Part shown: piece after piece, positions 19,696-29,453 of the stretch | Layout of the letters: every line of letters begins with the position of its first letter | Position numbering within the stretch: the first letter of the stretch is position 1 | Source: Clostridiales bacterium | GTDB taxonomy: Bacteria; Bacillota; Clostridia; TANB77; CAG-508 | Length of the DNA stretch: 64,000 nt | Assembly: GCA_019419955.1 (NCBI GenBank) | Contig: JAHZIB010000001.1 | Span: 1-64,000, forward strand | Direction of reading: 5' to 3' | Position numbers and translations under genes: made by a program | Notes under the pieces: model-generated | Database searches by the model: none | The model's input: only the letters and a program-made list of their open reading frames with translations | Told to the model about the DNA's origin: nothing

Positions 19696-21459
19696 TTAGC
19701 TATAGTACTTTATTCCAAATTGAACAATCTGCACCATAATATTCACGTTAACCACTATGATTGTGGCTATTGCTAAACTATATACACTGTTTCTGATTTT
19801 CGGTACTTTACTCAGCATTTTCTCTATTCCTTTGAACATTAGACATATAAATGCCCATGCAAAGTAGAATGTGTACAAAATCAAACCATCTTCGGCAGCT
19901 CCCCATCCCATCACACCTAGTAATAAGATAGAGAAAATTACCCATGCAAAGCATATTTGCATAAACCTATCCTTTCTATTTAATACAAAACCAAGTACTG
20001 TAAGTACAATTATTATTATTCCAACTATATTAATTTTATCTGTGTTTTCTGCTCTTATTGCTGGTCTTTTCATTTGCCAACTAATTTTACCTTCTCTCGT
20101 CTTCCATATTTTCGTAGATGTAGGACTCCATTCCTCTCTAAATTCCGAACCTACTAAAACATTTTGAGCAAAATTTGTATATTTGTTAAAATTCTGTACT
20201 TGTACAATATCGCAATAGTTCATCAAATCACTTGATTGATTTGGCAAGAACAATACAATTCTTGCCGATATAATAAATATTGCCATACATTTTAAAAAAG
20301 TAAAAAATATATTTTTTATTCCTTGCTTGATATTTCCCTTCTCTAGTAAGAGTGGAAATAATATTCCTGAAGTTGTTATAGACCCAGTTGCCATTATATA
20401 TGCAATATCTCTATCTTTTATCTTATTTACAGCCATATAAATGAAGACTATTAAATAGAACACTGAAATAGCATATTGCTCTATACTTGTTAAGAACAAT
20501 AATGTTGGAAATGATATTGAAACAATAACTAAAAATAGCACTTTCAATATTCCTTTCAGTTTCATTAGTCTAGCCAATAGTGTGAAACCAATAAATATTA
20601 ATCCTCCATGAACTATTGAAAGCAATAATGCATAAATATTATTCATAGGTACAATTAACGAAATGGCTTTAGGTATTATCGCAAACGGTATCGAAAAAAC
20701 TCCAAAGAGTGGATTCCTTATATCATTCTCTAATGCCTGAACATTGCTAAAAACGTCGAAGTTCAATAATATTGGGCTGTCTGTTGTATATATAATATCA
20801 AAATTTTCATGCAAATATTGTTGCTTGATTTTGTATACTATTATTTCTCTCATTGTACTATTATCTTCAATAGTGCTGTCTGTGTCATTAATTTCATAAT
20901 CATAATATTCTTCTTTAAGCACTCCATAATTAAACAAACTTGTCTTTGCATTAATTATGCTAATACCTATTATTAATATCACCCCTGCAATAATCAAAAA
21001 GGTTTTTTCTACTTTATCCATTGTTTTTATGTACTTTTTTAAATAATAAAGAAGCTTTCCATAAAACCAGTAAAGAGAAACTATAATAGCAGGAATAGAT
21101 AAAAATGAAAGGATTGTTTTTATAACTACATTATTAGGAAAAACTAACATATTATTATAAAAAACATATGCTGTAAAAAAAGCTAAAAGAGAACTGATAA
21201 TTAGTCTCGTTTTCCCTATGCCATTTTCATACATTTTTCTAATTAGTTTAATTTTAAATAAAGTAATTTCTGTAATAGCAAAAGATAGAATTGGTAATAC
21301 AATATTAAAAAGCTCACATCCTTTATTATCAAGTAATGTTAGTGTTAAACTTACTACAGAAATTCCCATTAATATATTCAATATTGCTTGTACTATTTTA
21401 TTTTCTAGAAGATTTCCTACATCTACTGTTTTAGATAATTTCCCTCTTATTTTTTCCAT
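19696..21459 (-). CDS. Polytopic membrane protein of unknown function
   Basis: 587 residues with roughly a dozen hydrophobic helices, beginning after a 20-residue basic cytosolic start, and two larger loops: residues about 180-245 (acidic, DYEINDTDSTIEDNS) and about 440-480. The layout resembles integral-membrane glycosyltransferases of the GT-C type, but I see no DD/DE or other clear catalytic signature in the first loop. The ribosome site GAGGAAAG precedes the ATG. It lies alone between the T-box and the ctpA-like gene. No function is assigned. Confidence 0.6.
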   Translation of the reverse strand: MEKIRGKLSKTVDVGNLLENKIVQAILNILMGISVVSLTLTLLDNKGCELFNIVLPILSFAITEITLFKIKLIRKMYENGIGKTRLIISSLLAFFTAYVFYNNMLVFPNNVVIKTILSFLSIPAIIVSLYWFYGKLLYYLKKYIKTMDKVEKTFLIIAGVILIIGISIINAKTSLFNYGVLKEEYYDYEINDTDSTIEDNSTMREIIVYKIKQQYLHENFDIIYTTDSPILLNFDVFSNVQALENDIRNPLFGVFSIPFAIIPKAISLIVPMNNIYALLLSIVHGGLIFIGFTLLARLMKLKGILKVLFLVIVSISFPTLLFLTSIEQYAISVFYLIVFIYMAVNKIKDRDIAYIMATGSITTSGILFPLLLEKGNIKQGIKNIFFTFLKCMAIFIISARIVLFLPNQSSDLMNYCDIVQVQNFNKYTNFAQNVLVGSEFREEWSPTSTKIWKTREGKISWQMKRPAIRAENTDKINIVGIIIIVLTVLGFVLNRKDRFMQICFAWVIFSILLLGVMGWGAAEDGLILYTFYFAWAFICLMFKGIEKMLSKVPKIRNSVYSLAIATIIVVNVNIMVQIVQFGIKYYS

Positions 21460-21561
21460 TTATCTTTCCTCATTAATTTTATTTATAATTTATATAATTA
21501 GAAGAAAGGTAGAAAAGTTAAATATTTACTATACTTTTTCTACCCTATTCACTTACTTGTA

Positions 21562-22770
21562 TTATATCTGGTTTTTTAACTCTTGCATAGCTCTTTGCAA
21601 TTGAGTATCATTCTCATCAGTCAATTTCTCTATATCCTCTGGCAATTTCACTTCTATATTTGGTTCAATTCCTACATTATTTATCTTGTTCCTATTTGGA
21701 GTACAATACTCAGCAGTTGTAATTTTAATTCCACTTCCGTCTGCTAATGGTATTAAAGATTGTATAACTCCTTTTCCATAGGTCTTAGTACCAACAATTG
21801 TAGCCTTTTTCAAATCTTTTAATGCTCCTGCAAATATCTCTGAAGCACTTGCAGAATAACCATTAGTCAAAACTGAAACTGGCATATTTATAATAGGTTT
21901 TTCTTCATCTGTTACTATTTCTTCATTTCCTTTTTTATCTGTTTCAATTAAAAGAGTACTTCCCTTATCACAAATCATCTCTAGAATATCTATTGCTTCA
22001 TCAACTACTCCACCACCATTACTACGTACATCTACAACTAAAGCTTTTGCTCCTTGACTATGCAAGCTTTCAAAGTTTTTCTTAAACTCCTTTGCTGCTC
22101 CTCCATCAAAATCTATAATTCTGATATATCCAATATTATTTTCTAGCATTCTAGAATCTATATGACTTACTTCGATTCTTTTTCTTTCAACTTCTACATC
22201 AAATTGCTCTTCTCCACGTTGTATCCCTAATGTAACCTTTGTACCTTCTTCACCTTTAATCGCATTTGACATTTCATCAATATTATCAGCAGTAATTTCT
22301 TCTCCGTTTACTTTAATTATTAAATCATCCTTTTTTATTCCTGCTGCTTCAGCTGGAGACCCTTCCATTGGTTCTACTACCGTAATATTTCCTTCAGCAT
22401 AATTTACAATCATATATATTCCTATTCCAACATAATTTCCTAGTGCTTCAGAATATGTTTCTTCCATTTCCTCAGGAGTATAATATTCTGTATATTCATC
22501 TCCAACGCCCTTCACATATCCTTTTATCGCCATTTCAAGCATTTGCTTATCATCAAGCTCACCTATGTAGTTATCTTCTAATATGGTTCTTAGTCTAGCT
22601 AAAGTCGCCTCTATCCCCTCAGTCCCATCTGCCTCAACAATAGAGTCAATACTTGAAGATGATGTTATTCTTTCCTTAACAATTATTGCTGTTACTAATG
22701 ATGCTATTAATGCCGTTATTATAACTAACATTACAATTCTATAAATTTTTTGACCTTTTCCTGATTCCAT
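21562..22770 (-). CDS. Carboxy-terminal processing protease (S41), CtpA/CtpB-like
   Basis: The best start is the ATG at 22770, eight to ten bases after AAGGGAAGG. It has one N-terminal membrane anchor (about 8-30), an N-terminal helical region, a PDZ domain (VEPMEGSPAEAAGIKKDDLIIKVNG) and the S41 protease core with LVVDVRSNGGG, the catalytic Ser in NGYSASASEIFAGAL and the Lys in GTKTYGKGV. Acts outside the membrane on protein C-termini; relatives process sporulation or cell-wall proteins. Located next to two M23 hydrolases and ftsEX, which suggests a cell-envelope role. Confidence 0.93.
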   Translation of the reverse strand: MESGKGQKIYRIVMLVIITALIASLVTAIIVKERITSSSSIDSIVEADGTEGIEATLARLRTILEDNYIGELDDKQMLEMAIKGYVKGVGDEYTEYYTPEEMEETYSEALGNYVGIGIYMIVNYAEGNITVVEPMEGSPAEAAGIKKDDLIIKVNGEEITADNIDEMSNAIKGEEGTKVTLGIQRGEEQFDVEVERKRIEVSHIDSRMLENNIGYIRIIDFDGGAAKEFKKNFESLHSQGAKALVVDVRSNGGGVVDEAIDILEMICDKGSTLLIETDKKGNEEIVTDEEKPIINMPVSVLTNGYSASASEIFAGALKDLKKATIVGTKTYGKGVIQSLIPLADGSGIKITTAEYCTPNRNKINNVGIEPNIEVKLPEDIEKLTDENDTQLQRAMQELKNQI

Positions 22771-22929
22771 ACAAAAAACCTTCCCTTCAATATAATAATA
22801 TAACATTTTTCCCATCTTTAATTCAAATACTCTTTACATACTAAACATATTCGATAAATAAACTTTTATGAAATATTTTAATAACACTTTTACAGTTTAT
22901 AACAAAATTGGGCGTTAGCGGAAGCAAAG

Positions 22930-23061
22930 CTTTCGACGTCCACATGTGCATTTCGCTTCGCGAATATGCACAGCCTAAGGTAAATTAACCTTGTTGTATA
23001 CGAAAAAATCGTTATAAGTACTAAAATATAAGGCAAAAAGTCGATTTTTCCTATACAATAA
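22930..23061. repeat. Repeat family R1, long copy 3 (inverted relative to copy 2)
   Basis: The reverse complement of this block follows 11092-11230 closely, including AGTACTTATAA, CGTATACAACAAGGTTAA and the TGTGCATATTCGCGAAGCGAAATGCACATG-type hairpin core. It fills most of the 370-base gap between the ctpA-like gene and the M23 gene; the remainder contains a second small hairpin (GGAGC..GCTCC, about 23097-23124) and no credible gene. Confidence 0.85.
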
Positions 23062-23188
23062 AAAATTTTTTCTTAATCCAGAAAATTTAGACAAACGGAG
23101 CCACAGATAGCTCCGTCGTACTTAGTAAAGTTATTAAATTAGAAATCCTATTATAATACATACTCAATTATAATATTCTATTTAAACG

Positions 23189-24385
23189 TTATTGTGGCAC
23201 TTTTACATAATTTAGCGGATTTACATATTGTCCATTTACTCTAACTTCAAAATGCAAATGAGGTCCTGTTGAATTGCCTGTTGAGCCTATCTCCAAAATG
23301 GTATCTCCTTTTTTTACTTCTTGATTTAGAGAGGCAACAACCTTACTACCATGGCCATATAGAGTAACAACTCCATTTCCATGATTAATCATAACACAAT
23401 TGCCATATCCCCCAAGCCATCCAGCATACGAAACAACACCATCAGCCGCAGCTACCACAGGTGTTCCTGTAGGCGCTCCTCCTATATCAAGTCCAGTATG
23501 TTGTTTTACCACTCCTTGTATTGGATGCTCCCTTATTCCAAATTGAGAAGTTATAACTGTACCACTTGCTGCAACAGGCCACAACATTTCTCCACCTGTA
23601 TATTGAATGTTTGGTAATATTGTATTTGTAATCTCCATTATTTTTGCTTCAATTTCAGCCTGTTCTTTTTTATATGCAGTAATTTCCTTTTGTAGTTTTT
23701 TCTCTCCATCAGACAACTTTGTAATATAACTTTCTTGCATAGTTTTCATATTATTTAAGACTACAGTTGTCTGTTCTTTTCTTGCTTTTACTATCTTTAA
23801 CTCAGCTTGCTCATTTTCCAATTTTTGAGTAGTTTGCTCCAATGATTCTTTTTGATTTTTTACTTGATTTATTAAAGTATTATCATATTCTGTAATTTCC
23901 TCAATAACATAATATCTTGATATGAAATCTGTTAAATCTTTTGATTGAAGCAGCACGTCTAAATAAGTAGTATTTCCGGTTTCATAAATAGTAACCAATC
24001 TATTTAGTAGTATCTGTTTTAGTTTTTCATAATCCTGTGATGCAAGCATTAGATTGTATGCTTCTCTATCAATTGAAGTTTGCAAATCATTCATTTGAGC
24101 CCCTAAATCGTTCACTTCTTTTTCATAGCTTAATACTTTATCTTCAATTTCTTGTACCCTAAGTAAAGAATCTGTTAATTCTTCTTGTACATATTCAAGT
24201 TTTGTATTTGTTTGCTCTAATTTTTCATCTACTTGCTGTTTTTGTTCATTCAATTCATTTGTAATATTATCTGTAATCTCATTTGAAATAACATTAGATT
24301 CTGTTTCGTTTTCAGCAAAGGCAAATATGCAAAAGCATTGTAGCAATACTATTATTAATACTATTGAAACCAATTTTTTTTTCAT
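23189..24385 (-). CDS. Coiled-coil M23 peptidoglycan hydrolase (EnvC/PcsB-like)
   Basis: The start at 24385 follows AAGGAAGG by seven bases; a signal peptide spans about 1-24. A long coiled coil covers about 30-255 (heptad-rich, NKxE repeats). The C-terminal LytM/M23 domain keeps the zinc ligands in HTGLDIG and GPHLHFE plus the GYGNCVMINHGNG and YGH segments, so it should be an active endopeptidase. FtsEX is encoded close upstream, and in other bacteria FtsEX activates coiled-coil M23 proteins of this type at the division site. It is a paralogue of the next gene upstream. Confidence 0.92.
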   Translation of the reverse strand: MKKKLVSIVLIIVLLQCFCIFAFAENETESNVISNEITDNITNELNEQKQQVDEKLEQTNTKLEYVQEELTDSLLRVQEIEDKVLSYEKEVNDLGAQMNDLQTSIDREAYNLMLASQDYEKLKQILLNRLVTIYETGNTTYLDVLLQSKDLTDFISRYYVIEEITEYDNTLINQVKNQKESLEQTTQKLENEQAELKIVKARKEQTTVVLNNMKTMQESYITKLSDGEKKLQKEITAYKKEQAEIEAKIMEITNTILPNIQYTGGEMLWPVAASGTVITSQFGIREHPIQGVVKQHTGLDIGGAPTGTPVVAAADGVVSYAGWLGGYGNCVMINHGNGVVTLYGHGSKVVASLNQEVKKGDTILEIGSTGNSTGPHLHFEVRVNGQYVNPLNYVKVPQ

Positions 24386-24465
24386 ACTTGCCTTCCTTTC
24401 ATTTTTAATTTTAAACATACTATCTATTATAATAGCAAATAATTTTTAAACGTTCAAGACACATA

Positions 24466-25635
24466 TTATAATGAATACAATTCAGGATGTGTTGTATGTT
24501 GTAATGGATCAACCCTATATGAATTAGTCGTTCCACCAATATATACTTCATAATGTAAATGTGGTCCTGTTGATATTCCTGTATTTCCTGATACAGCTAT
24601 TTGCTGACCTCTTGAAACAGTTTGTCCTGCACTAACATTAAATGAAGATAAATGTCCAAAACCAGTATAATATCCATTTCCATGGTCTATCATAACATAA
24701 TTTCCATATCCAGAAAGTGACCATGCAATAATTACTCTTCCAGCTGCTGGTGCATAAATTGGTGCGTAACTAACTGGTATATCTACAGCTCCATGATTAG
24801 ATGATGCACCTGCTGTAGGAGATGGCCTTGGTCCAAAATATGATGATATGTAATTATAATATGGTGTACTAGATGATAATGGCCAACTTAAAGTTCCTTC
24901 AAAACTACCTATATATTCTCCTCCATTACTTGCTGCTTCATTTGCTGCCTGTTGAATTTCTTTTTCAGCCTTCTTTATAGCTGCTTCAAAATCGTCTATC
25001 TTAGATTGCAATTCTTTTTCTTTAGATGATAAACTATTTACTTTTGATTGTTTGGTTGCTTTAGCGGTTTGCAAACTTTGATTCTTATTTTCTACTTCCT
25101 TTTTAGATTCTGTTACTTCTTTTTGTTCTTTTTCTAATTTTTGTTTTGTTTGCTCTGTTTCCTCTTGTTTTTCTATAACTGAATCTATTATTCCTTGGTC
25201 TGCATCAGCAAGTTCTTCTATTCTATAATAGTTAGATATAAATGATGTCATATCTTCTGATTTTAGAAGAACATCTAAATATGATGTTCTGCCCATCTCA
25301 TACATTGCAACTAATCTATTTATAAGTAATTCTTCTCTTTCTGCTGTTTCCTCTTCTAACTCTTTAATCTTTTCCTCGTTTTCGACTATTGAATCTTCAA
25401 GTTTATCTATTTTGTTATTTAACTCACTTATGTCATTCTCATATTTCTTGATTTGAGCATTTAACTCGCTTATTTCATCAAGCACGTCGTTTTTCTTTGA
25501 AGTAACTTTATCTTTTTGGTCTTCAACTTCTTGTTTTTGTTCCTTTAATTCTGATATATTAGCTGCAATAGCAGGCAAAGTCTGTATAAACAAAAATACT
25601 AAAATGACCAGTATAGAAATTACTTTTTTTATCAT
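24466..25635 (-). CDS. Coiled-coil M23 peptidoglycan hydrolase (EnvC/PcsB-like)
   Basis: 389 residues: a signal peptide ending at AIAA (about residue 25), a strongly charged coiled coil (about 27-230) and a C-terminal M23 domain with HGAVDI, GYGNYVMIDHGNG, GHLSS and GPHLHYE, so both zinc-binding His motifs are present. It begins 39 bases after ftsX ends and is likely part of the same operon ftsE-ftsX-hydrolase. The tandem pair with 23189-24385 arose by duplication; the two M23 domains differ in loops but share the coiled-coil motif TSYLDVLL. The ribosome site is AAAGGAG. Confidence 0.92.
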   Translation of the reverse strand: MIKKVISILVILVFLFIQTLPAIAANISELKEQKQEVEDQKDKVTSKKNDVLDEISELNAQIKKYENDISELNNKIDKLEDSIVENEEKIKELEEETAEREELLINRLVAMYEMGRTSYLDVLLKSEDMTSFISNYYRIEELADADQGIIDSVIEKQEETEQTKQKLEKEQKEVTESKKEVENKNQSLQTAKATKQSKVNSLSSKEKELQSKIDDFEAAIKKAEKEIQQAANEAASNGGEYIGSFEGTLSWPLSSSTPYYNYISSYFGPRPSPTAGASSNHGAVDIPVSYAPIYAPAAGRVIIAWSLSGYGNYVMIDHGNGYYTGFGHLSSFNVSAGQTVSRGQQIAVSGNTGISTGPHLHYEVYIGGTTNSYRVDPLQHTTHPELYSL

Positions 25636-25674
25636 AAGAATCTCTCCTTTTTATAATTTATTTAAAACATTTTT

Positions 25675-26583
25675 TTATACATCCAGATATTTCCTCATTG
25701 AGATAGCACTACCTATAGCACCAATTCCTATTCCTATAATTATGTATATTGTAAGGAGCATACTTAACATATCTGAGAATGTTAAAAGGTTTAATGTCAA
25801 AGTAGATGATAACCCTTCCATTATTTTTTCTGCCACGAAGTCATATGAAAAGCCTAAAATAATTATTGAAATTAATGCTGATATAATTCCGATAATTATA
25901 CCTTCAACCATAAAAGGCCATCTGATAAAACCGTTTGTTGCTCCAACATACTTCATTATTGAAATTTCTTTTCTTCTTGCATGTACAGTAAGTTTTATTG
26001 TATTAACAATAATAAATATAGAGATAAGTATTAATAATACTAGAACTATACCTGTTGCTGTTCTTATTCCATTGGCTATATTCACTAATGTATTTACTGT
26101 TTTGTTACCAGCCTGTACACTAGCAACATTTTCAAATCCATTTATTTGTGCTTCTACTTCATCGATTTGTGTTAAATCTGTAAGTGTTATAACAAATGAT
26201 GCCTTAAATGGATTGTATCCATCAACAGTTAAATCTCCAAGCACATTTCCAATGTCTGCTGACCAGCTTTTTACATCGTTTAGTGCATCTTCTTTTGATA
26301 CATATTCTATTGTGTTTACATACTGTATTGATGAAATTTGCTGTTTAAGCTCTTCTTCTTGCTCTGTAGTTGCCTCAGGATTTATAAAAATTTGCATAGC
26401 TTGGTCTGATTGCACTTGAGATATAATATAATTTACATTTTCACCAATCAAAAAGAATATTCCAAATATAAACATTGTAGCACACATTATTATTATTGAT
26501 GCTGCTGTTGATTTTTTATTTTTAAGAAAGTTTCTAAAACCTTCTCCTATTAAATATCCAAAAATACTATATTTCACTATCAT
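25675..26583 (-). CDS. ftsX: Cell division ABC transporter permease FtsX
   Basis: About 302 residues with one N-terminal helix (near 18-40), a large extracellular loop (about 50-165) and three C-terminal helices, the FtsX layout. Motifs include the N-terminal GYLIGEGFRNFLKNK, the RKEISIMKYVGATNGFIRWPF segment and the C-terminal GIGAIGSAISMRKYL. The gene overlaps ftsE; the ATG at 26583 follows AAGGTGG, although an upstream start at 26601 is possible. FtsX passes ATP-driven signals from FtsE to cell-wall hydrolases outside the membrane. Confidence 0.95.
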   Translation of the reverse strand: MIVKYSIFGYLIGEGFRNFLKNKKSTAASIIIMCATMFIFGIFFLIGENVNYIISQVQSDQAMQIFINPEATTEQEEELKQQISSIQYVNTIEYVSKEDALNDVKSWSADIGNVLGDLTVDGYNPFKASFVITLTDLTQIDEVEAQINGFENVASVQAGNKTVNTLVNIANGIRTATGIVLVLLILISIFIIVNTIKLTVHARRKEISIMKYVGATNGFIRWPFMVEGIIIGIISALISIIILGFSYDFVAEKIMEGLSSTLTLNLLTFSDMLSMLLTIYIIIGIGIGAIGSAISMRKYLDV

Positions 26584-27253
26584 ACCCACCTTTTTTATCA
26601 TCTCTAATTATGTTGCCTTTTTCAATTTGAATAACTCTTTTTTTCATTCTATCAACAATATCTTTTGCATGTGTTGCCACAACTACAGTTGTTCCTCTTG
26701 CATTAATATCATTAAGTAAACTCATAATCTCCCATGCAGTATCTGGATCTAAGTTTCCAGTAGGTTCATCTGCAATTATCATAGATGGATTATTTACCAA
26801 TGCTCTCGCTAAAGCGACTCTCTGTTGTTCTCCACCAGATAGTTCATTTGGATAAACTTTTGCTTTATCACTTAATCCGACTAATGATAATACCATCGGA
26901 ACTTGCCTTCTAATGTGTTTTGGAGTAGATCTTACTATATACATAGCATAAGCAACATTGTCATATACTGTTCTGTCTGGTAATAACCTAAAATCTTGAA
27001 ATACAACCCCCATACTTCTTCTTAAAAATGGCACTCTTTTAGGCTTTAAAAAAGTCGTATCTTTACCATTTATTATTATATGACCTGATGTAGGTTCTTC
27101 TTCTTTCAATATCAATTTTATTAATGTAGATTTTCCTGAGCCAGAACTTCCAACTAAAAAAGCAAATTCCCCTTTATCAATCTTAAAATTTGCATTATGA
27201 ACAGCCTCTGTACCTGTATCATATTTTTTGCTTACATTTCTAAACTCAATCAT
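26567..27253 (-). CDS. ftsE: Cell division ATP-binding protein FtsE
   Basis: 228 residues, an ABC ATPase with Walker A GSSGSGKST (about 36-44), Q-loop VFQDFRLLPDRTVYDN typical of FtsE, signature LSGGEQQRVALARAL, Walker B MIIADEPTGNLD and the switch His in VVATHAKD. The ribosome site is AAAGGAG. It overlaps ftsX, so the two are coupled. Works at the division site with FtsX to control M23 hydrolases encoded just downstream. Confidence 0.97.
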   Translation of the reverse strand: MIEFRNVSKKYDTGTEAVHNANFKIDKGEFAFLVGSSGSGKSTLIKLILKEEEPTSGHIIINGKDTTFLKPKRVPFLRRSMGVVFQDFRLLPDRTVYDNVAYAMYIVRSTPKHIRRQVPMVLSLVGLSDKAKVYPNELSGGEQQRVALARALVNNPSMIIADEPTGNLDPDTAWEIMSLLNDINARGTTVVVATHAKDIVDRMKKRVIQIEKGNIIRDDKKGGYDSEI

Positions 27254-27365
27254 CTTTTTTCTCCTTTTGTCTTTACGTTGTAGAAATTAAATTCATTTTA
27301 ATTTCTACTAAATTACTCTTATATAATACCAATAAAATTTAATATTTGCAATACTTTTTTTAACA

Positions 27366-27400
27366 AAAAACAACATAAAATTGTTTATTATGTTGTTTTC
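27366..27400 (-). terminator. Terminator after the transketolase genes
   Basis: AAAACAACATAA and TTATGTTGTTTT form a perfect 12-base stem; on the minus strand it is followed by TTTTTTGTT. It lies past the stop of the transketolase C-terminal gene and upstream of ftsE. Confidence 0.8.
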
Positions 27401-27601
27401 TCTAGATATATCTTTATTTTACTCTTTATTTGAACAAATTTATATTTTACAAAAATTTTATTTAATAACCCTCTATTAAGTTTGTGAGAATGTTAGAGGT
27501 TAACTTCCTACAATTTCAAAATTTGCTAGAATCTTCAGGGTGATAACGATTGTATCTACATGCTAATGAAAAACTTGTTTTTTCACACTATTTTCTTTTT
27601 T

Positions 27602-28537
27602 CTAGTTTTCTAGCACCTTATTAACAATTGCCATACTATCAATTTTGTAATAACTCATTAATTCTTCAGCTTTTCCGCTTCTTCCAAAAACATCATTTAT
27701 TCCCATTCTAATAACTTTTGTCGGAATTTCCTCTGATAAAAGTTCACACACACTGCTTCCTACCCCTCCAATAATACTATGGTCTTCTATAGTTATTATT
27801 TTTTTTGTCTCTCTTGCACACTTTATAACTAACTCTTTGTCTAACGGTTTTATTGTATGCATATCAATAACTCTAACATTGACTCCTTGCTTTTTTAATT
27901 CTTCCATTGCCACTATTGCTTCAGATACTGTAACACCTGTCGCAATTATGCTTGCATCTGTTCCTTCACCAATTTGCACACCTTTTCCTATCTCGAATTG
28001 CTCATTTTCAGAATATATTACAGGTGTTGCCATTCTACACAGCCTCAAATAAACTGGTCCATCTAATTCAGCTATTTTTCTAACTGCCCACCTAGTTTGC
28101 ACATCATCTGATGTGCATAAAACTGTCATATTAGGTAACCCCCTCATAAGACTTATATCCTCTAACATTTGATGAGTTGCTCCATCTTCTCCGACTGTTA
28201 TTCCTGCATGTGTTGCACATATTTTTACATTTAATTTTGGATATGCAATACTATTTCTAATTTGTTCATAAGTTCTACCTGCTGCAAATACAGCAAAAGT
28301 ACTAGCATAAGGTATCTTTCCAAAAGTAGAAAGTCCAGCAGAAATTCCAATTAAATTTTGCTCTGCAATACCAACATTTATAAATCTATCTGGAAATTTT
28401 TGTGCAAATATATTAGTTTTGGTAGCAGATGACAAATCTGCATCCAATACCACTATATTTCTATTTTCTTCTCCTAGTTTTGCCAGTTCTTCACCATAAC
28501 TCTGTCTAGTAGCAACTTTTTTATCACTTAATTTCAT
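27602..28537 (-). CDS. Transketolase, C-terminal subunit
   Basis: 311 residues covering the pyrimidine-binding and C-terminal domains of transketolase: NIVVLDADLSSATKT, FINVGIAEQNLIGISAGLS with the catalytic Glu in GIAEQN, FAAGRTYEQIR and the C-terminal IIGGVGSSVCELL. It pairs with the thiamine-diphosphate subunit encoded just upstream to form a complete two-subunit enzyme of the pentose phosphate pathway, as in many Clostridia and Archaea. The ribosome site GGAGCGAAGG lies before the ATG. A terminator follows. Confidence 0.94.
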   Translation of the reverse strand: MKLSDKKVATRQSYGEELAKLGEENRNIVVLDADLSSATKTNIFAQKFPDRFINVGIAEQNLIGISAGLSTFGKIPYASTFAVFAAGRTYEQIRNSIAYPKLNVKICATHAGITVGEDGATHQMLEDISLMRGLPNMTVLCTSDDVQTRWAVRKIAELDGPVYLRLCRMATPVIYSENEQFEIGKGVQIGEGTDASIIATGVTVSEAIVAMEELKKQGVNVRVIDMHTIKPLDKELVIKCARETKKIITIEDHSIIGGVGSSVCELLSEEIPTKVIRMGINDVFGRSGKAEELMSYYKIDSMAIVNKVLEN

Positions 28538-28599
28538 TTACCTTCGCTCCTATCTATCTAAATTAATGAATCTCTTAGCATCTTTATTTAAAAAGATCT

Positions 28600-29436
28600 C
28601 TAAATCTCAAGCATAGCACTATTAAGTTCTTCAATAGCCTTGTTATATTCTTCCTCACTTGGGGATTTACCATGCCAAGAAACTTGATTCTCCATAAAAG
28701 ATACTCCCTTTCCTTTTACTGTTTTGGCAATTATTATAGTAGGTTTCCCTTTTGTTTGTTTTGCTGTTGTAAATGCATCAATGATACTCTCAATGTTATG
28801 CCCGTCAATATTAATAACATTATATCCAAAACTTAAAAATTTTTCTGTTAAATTATTCATTCCTCCAACTTTATCTATCTCTCCATCAATCTGTAGATTA
28901 TTATTATCTACAATAACACAAAGATTATCTAAGTCGTTTTTACTTGCTGAAGTTAAAGCTTCCCAGACTTGTCCTTCTTCTAATTCTCCATCTCCTAGTA
29001 GACAATACACTTTGCATCCAGCTCTATCCATTTTTGAAGCCAAAGCCATTCCTACAGCTGCAGATATCCCCTGTCCTAAAGACCCAGTCGTCATATCTAC
29101 ACCTTCCACCTTTCTCATGTCTGGATGCCCTTGCAAATTACTTCCAATTTTTCTAAATGTCTGTAATAATTCTTTATCAAAATATCCTTTTTGAGCTAGC
29201 ACACTGTATAAAGCAGGTGCAGCATGTCCTTTAGAAAGTACAAATCTATCCCTGTTAGTATCAAGTGGTTTCTCAGGCTCTATATTCATTTGGTAAAAAT
29301 ATAATACTGTTAAAATATCAGCACAAGAAAGTGAACCTCCTGGATGTCCTGATTTAGCATTATACACTTCCTCTATAATTCCTTTTCTAACTTCTATTGC
29401 AATCTTTTTTAAAGCATCTATGCTTGTTATTTTCAT
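28600..29436 (-). CDS. Transketolase, N-terminal (thiamine-diphosphate) subunit
   Basis: About 278 residues: KSGHPGGSLSCADIL, the SKGHAAPALYSVL segment, TGSLGQGISAAVGMA and the thiamine diphosphate motif GDGELEEGQVWEAL..NNN. It is followed 62 bases later by the C-terminal subunit. A GGAGAG ribosome site nine bases before the ATG at 29436 favours this start over an upstream GTG at 29445. It begins 18 bases past the UPF0182 gene stop, so the two may be cotranscribed. Confidence 0.94.
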   Translation of the reverse strand: MKITSIDALKKIAIEVRKGIIEEVYNAKSGHPGGSLSCADILTVLYFYQMNIEPEKPLDTNRDRFVLSKGHAAPALYSVLAQKGYFDKELLQTFRKIGSNLQGHPDMRKVEGVDMTTGSLGQGISAAVGMALASKMDRAGCKVYCLLGDGELEEGQVWEALTSASKNDLDNLCVIVDNNNLQIDGEIDKVGGMNNLTEKFLSFGYNVINIDGHNIESIIDAFTTAKQTKGKPTIIIAKTVKGKGVSFMENQVSWHGKSPSEEEYNKAIEELNSAMLEI

Positions 29437-29453
29437 TTTCTTCACTCTCCTAT

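Noticed and set aside
25604..26419. A 271-codon open frame on the plus strand
   Set aside because: It is antisense to ftsX, an intact conserved gene, and shows no protein pattern of its own.
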